The notes under the pieces were generated by a model. That model did not search any database and was not told where the DNA came from. It worked only from the letters and a program-made list of their open reading frames with translations. A stretch of 64,000 bases of DNA from Tridacna crocea (Eukaryota; Mollusca; Bivalvia; Cardiida; Cardiidae). Location of the stretch: NCBI GenBank assembly GCA_943736015.1, contig OX031063.1, forward strand, positions 2,275,001 through 2,339,000. The letters run 5' to 3'. Below, piece by piece: positions 62,216 to 64,000 of this stretch (its first letter is position 1; each line of letters starts with the position of its first letter). Made by a program: the position numbers and the translations under genes.

Positions 62216-62868
62216 CTGAAAATATATTTCAAGCACACTTTATCAGTAGTGAACATAACTGTCTCTATAGGTGATGCTACTTTTTGAATGGTTGCCTTTA
62301 GGTGCAGATATTATCCAGAAAAAACCAGTTGAAAGCTCAGCAAAGATTTGGTTAATCAAATTTTGGTTAACATGTTTGGACTCAAATAATTTCACAAAAT
62401 TTTAATAGAGCACTAAACTAGGATTTAAACATACCTATAGCTTCAGTATTTATTAATCCTTCATTTTAAATACAAGTATTTTCAGTTCAAATGCTGAACA
62501 TGAGAGGAAACCATGCATTCCATCCATTGGTCAAATTGTTTACGTTCCCAAAAACCCAAAAAGGCCATAGAACACAATAAATTTCTTTAGCCTTTACCAA
62601 GATTTGCATGTTCTAAATGACTTCTACAAGTTCTTTAAATAACAAAAGGTTTAATAATTTGTCTTCGGTCATGTTTGTTACTAAAAGTTAACTGACGAAA
62701 TAGAAAGTCAGTATAGCGCTGTCAGGAAATTTATGATGGACTTGAGACGGTACTGTGCAAAAATAAATATTCAAATATGAGCAAATTCCTCATAGCGTCT
62801 CATTCATGAGGCTGAAGTTACAAGCATGTTTAAAAAGTATATGAGTTTTTTACTCTGTGAAAGGAGCC
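62216..62868. other. Upstream intron, no exon found
   Basis: Should contain or precede the exon entering exon 1 in phase 2; no convincing candidate. Confidence 0.45.
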
Positions 62869-63085
62869 TTACAACCTTTACCAATGCTCCCTTGTTATAA
62901 AAACCTTGAGGAGAATGGATTTTGAAAATGTGGAAAAAGGAGAAAATGTTGGTAACCAGCATTTTCTCTTTACCATAATGTTTTCTTTCCTTTCAAATAC
63001 TTTATCTAACTTTTGAGTCACCTCTATTTTATCTGCAAATGCTTCCAATATGGACATAAAGTTCTGTTGATTGGTAAAGAGTTAA
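62869..63085 (-). mobile_element. MITE A, diverged
   Basis: TTACAACCTTTACCAA start, TTAA end. Confidence 0.82.
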
Positions 63086-63103
63086 TCTATCTGCAAAAAA
63101 TAT

Positions 63104-63330
63104 TCACCCTTTCCCAAACTATCCCTGGTTTTTATGGTCAGGAATAGAAGCCTTTTGAAAACATTGTGGGAAAAGGAGAAAATGCTGGTAACCAGCATTT
63201 TCTCCTTTTCCCACAATGTTTTCTACCCTATCATATAGAAAAATAATCTTTTTAGCAACTGTTAATTTGTCATCTGCAAAATGCTATTAATCTGGTCTGG
63301 TCCAAAATTTGCCATTTGGGAAAGGGTTAA
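63104..63330 (-). mobile_element. MITE A
   Basis: TTCACCCTTTCCCAAAC start, GGGAAAGGGTTAA end. Confidence 0.88.
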
Positions 63331-63581
63331 TATTAAGCTTACAGTCTAGGCAGGCCGACCTAGGCCGAAACATTTTGACTTGGAACATTTTCTGCATGCC
63401 AAAAGACCACTCAAACCATTCATCTCCAAGACCGAGCTGTTTTTTGACAAACGCTTTCAATCTGGATGACACTAATAATTTGTGATCTGGTAGGAAGTTA
63501 AATCTATCCAACAAAATGAAAACTGTTGACAATTACAAAATTAGATTCTGTTAACTCTTGACCAATTAATCCATAGTTATA

Positions 63582-63805
63582 ACTCTTTACCACACAATCC
63601 GACTTTTAACGACCCTGAGAAAGAAGCCTTTTGAAAACATTAAGGGAAAAGGAAAAATGCTGGTAACCAGCATTTTCTCCTTTTCCCACAATGTTTTCTA
63701 CCCTTCCAAAACCAAATTTCGAGTTTTCAGTCACATTTATTTTGTTGTCTGCAAATGCTTTCAATTTGGACCCATCTAAAATTTCCTTAAGAGGTAACGA
63801 GTCAA
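63582..63805 (-). mobile_element. MITE A
   Basis: AACTCTTTACCACAC start; right end GAGTCAAC joins the next copy. Confidence 0.85.
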
Positions 63806-64000
63806 CAACCCTGAAAGAAAAGGCTTCTAAAAATGATGTGGAGAAAGGAGAAAATGATGGATGCCAGCATTTTCTCCATCTCCCACAATGTTTTCTACCC
63901 TATTGAAGACAGAAATCATCATTTATCCTACATTTATTTTGTTGTCTGGAAATGCTTTCAATTTGGTCCAGTCCCAATTTTTTTCCAGATGGTAAAGATT
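63803..64000 (-). mobile_element. MITE A, tip missing, reaches window edge
   Basis: Core GATGGATGCCAGC. Confidence 0.8.

Larger units (their letters stand above)
1..64000. repeat. Overview: hairpin-core TTAA MITE family (subfamilies A-D)
   Basis: Full copies are about 220-235 bp. They start and end at TTAA, with termini TTAACYCWTTACCAMAC / GTKTGGTAAWGRGTTAA. Subfamily A has a long arm (TGGTCCAAATTGAAAGC ... GCAGACGACAAAATAAA), a short arm (CTTCTTTCTCAGGG ... CAAAAGTAGGGATTGTGTGG) and a central hairpin TGGGAAAAGGAGAAAATGC + GGTTACC + its complement. B has core GCTCGTCACGAGC with GGTGAAATT flanks; C has GCTCRTAACGAGC with GGAGAAATT flanks; D has A's core but GCACCATTTGAGCC arms. No transposase seen. 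TTAA targeting and the CCC-type end suggest piggyBac-derived non-autonomous elements (inference). In the entries below, + means long arm on the left. Confidence 0.9.

Noticed and set aside
1-64000. Regularly repeated palindromes as a CRISPR array
   Set aside because: Units are 230-bp transposons at irregular spacing in a eukaryotic intron-rich region, not short repeats with uniform spacers.

Overview
The window is eukaryotic nuclear DNA, AT-rich and intron-rich. GT/AG exon structure, tRNA-derived SINEs, and dispersed repeats ending in motifs I associate with clam genomes (for example the GCTCACCTTTAGCAC / GTGCTAAGGTGAGC foldback end near 59.85 kb) suggest a bivalve mollusc, probably a heterodont clam. 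The exact species cannot be read from the sequence.

One gene dominates. Reading the minus strand from right to left, I joined 42 internal exons between 62215 and 324. Every exon has an AG acceptor and a GT donor, and every exon-exon junction keeps codon phase without an internal stop, giving about 6.7 kb of coding sequence (about 2,234 residues). Both ends of the gene lie outside the window or were not found. In order, the protein has: a SPRY-like region (exons 1-2); a lysine/glutamate-rich linker (3-4); a second SPRY-like region whose two halves (exons 5 and 8-9) flank two RanBP2-type zinc fingers (6 and 7); a clear SPRY domain (11-13); a helical stretch (17); a cysteine-rich putative zinc module (22); another SPRY domain (24-27); a long unrecognised region (28-39); and leucine-rich repeats (40-41). 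This layout suggests a large cytosolic scaffold or ubiquitin-pathway/immune-type protein. That role is inference; I do not recognise an orthologue.

The introns are filled by one exceptionally dense family of miniature transposons: about 100 copies or fragments, by eye roughly a third of the window. Full copies are about 230 bp, lie between TTAA sites, have short terminal inverted repeats (TTAACYCWTTACCA...), and carry a nearly loop-free central hairpin. TTAA targeting and the CCCTTTACC-type end point to piggyBac-like non-autonomous elements. Four subfamilies (A-D) differ in arms and hairpin core. Copies form chains sharing one TTAA, interrupt SINEs, are themselves interrupted, and sit within 3-20 bp of splice sites.

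Other content: tRNA-derived SINEs (two with perfect target duplications), several unrelated foldback elements, a 33-bp minisatellite at 16.4-16.9 kb, a tandem array derived from the end of exon 32 at 11.6-12.2 kb, a 165-bp repeat array at 58.3-59.9 kb, and one plus-strand cysteine-containing reading frame at 49.2-49.4 kb that may belong to another gene or transposon. No rRNA, functional tRNA, CRISPR or prokaryotic-type operon was seen.
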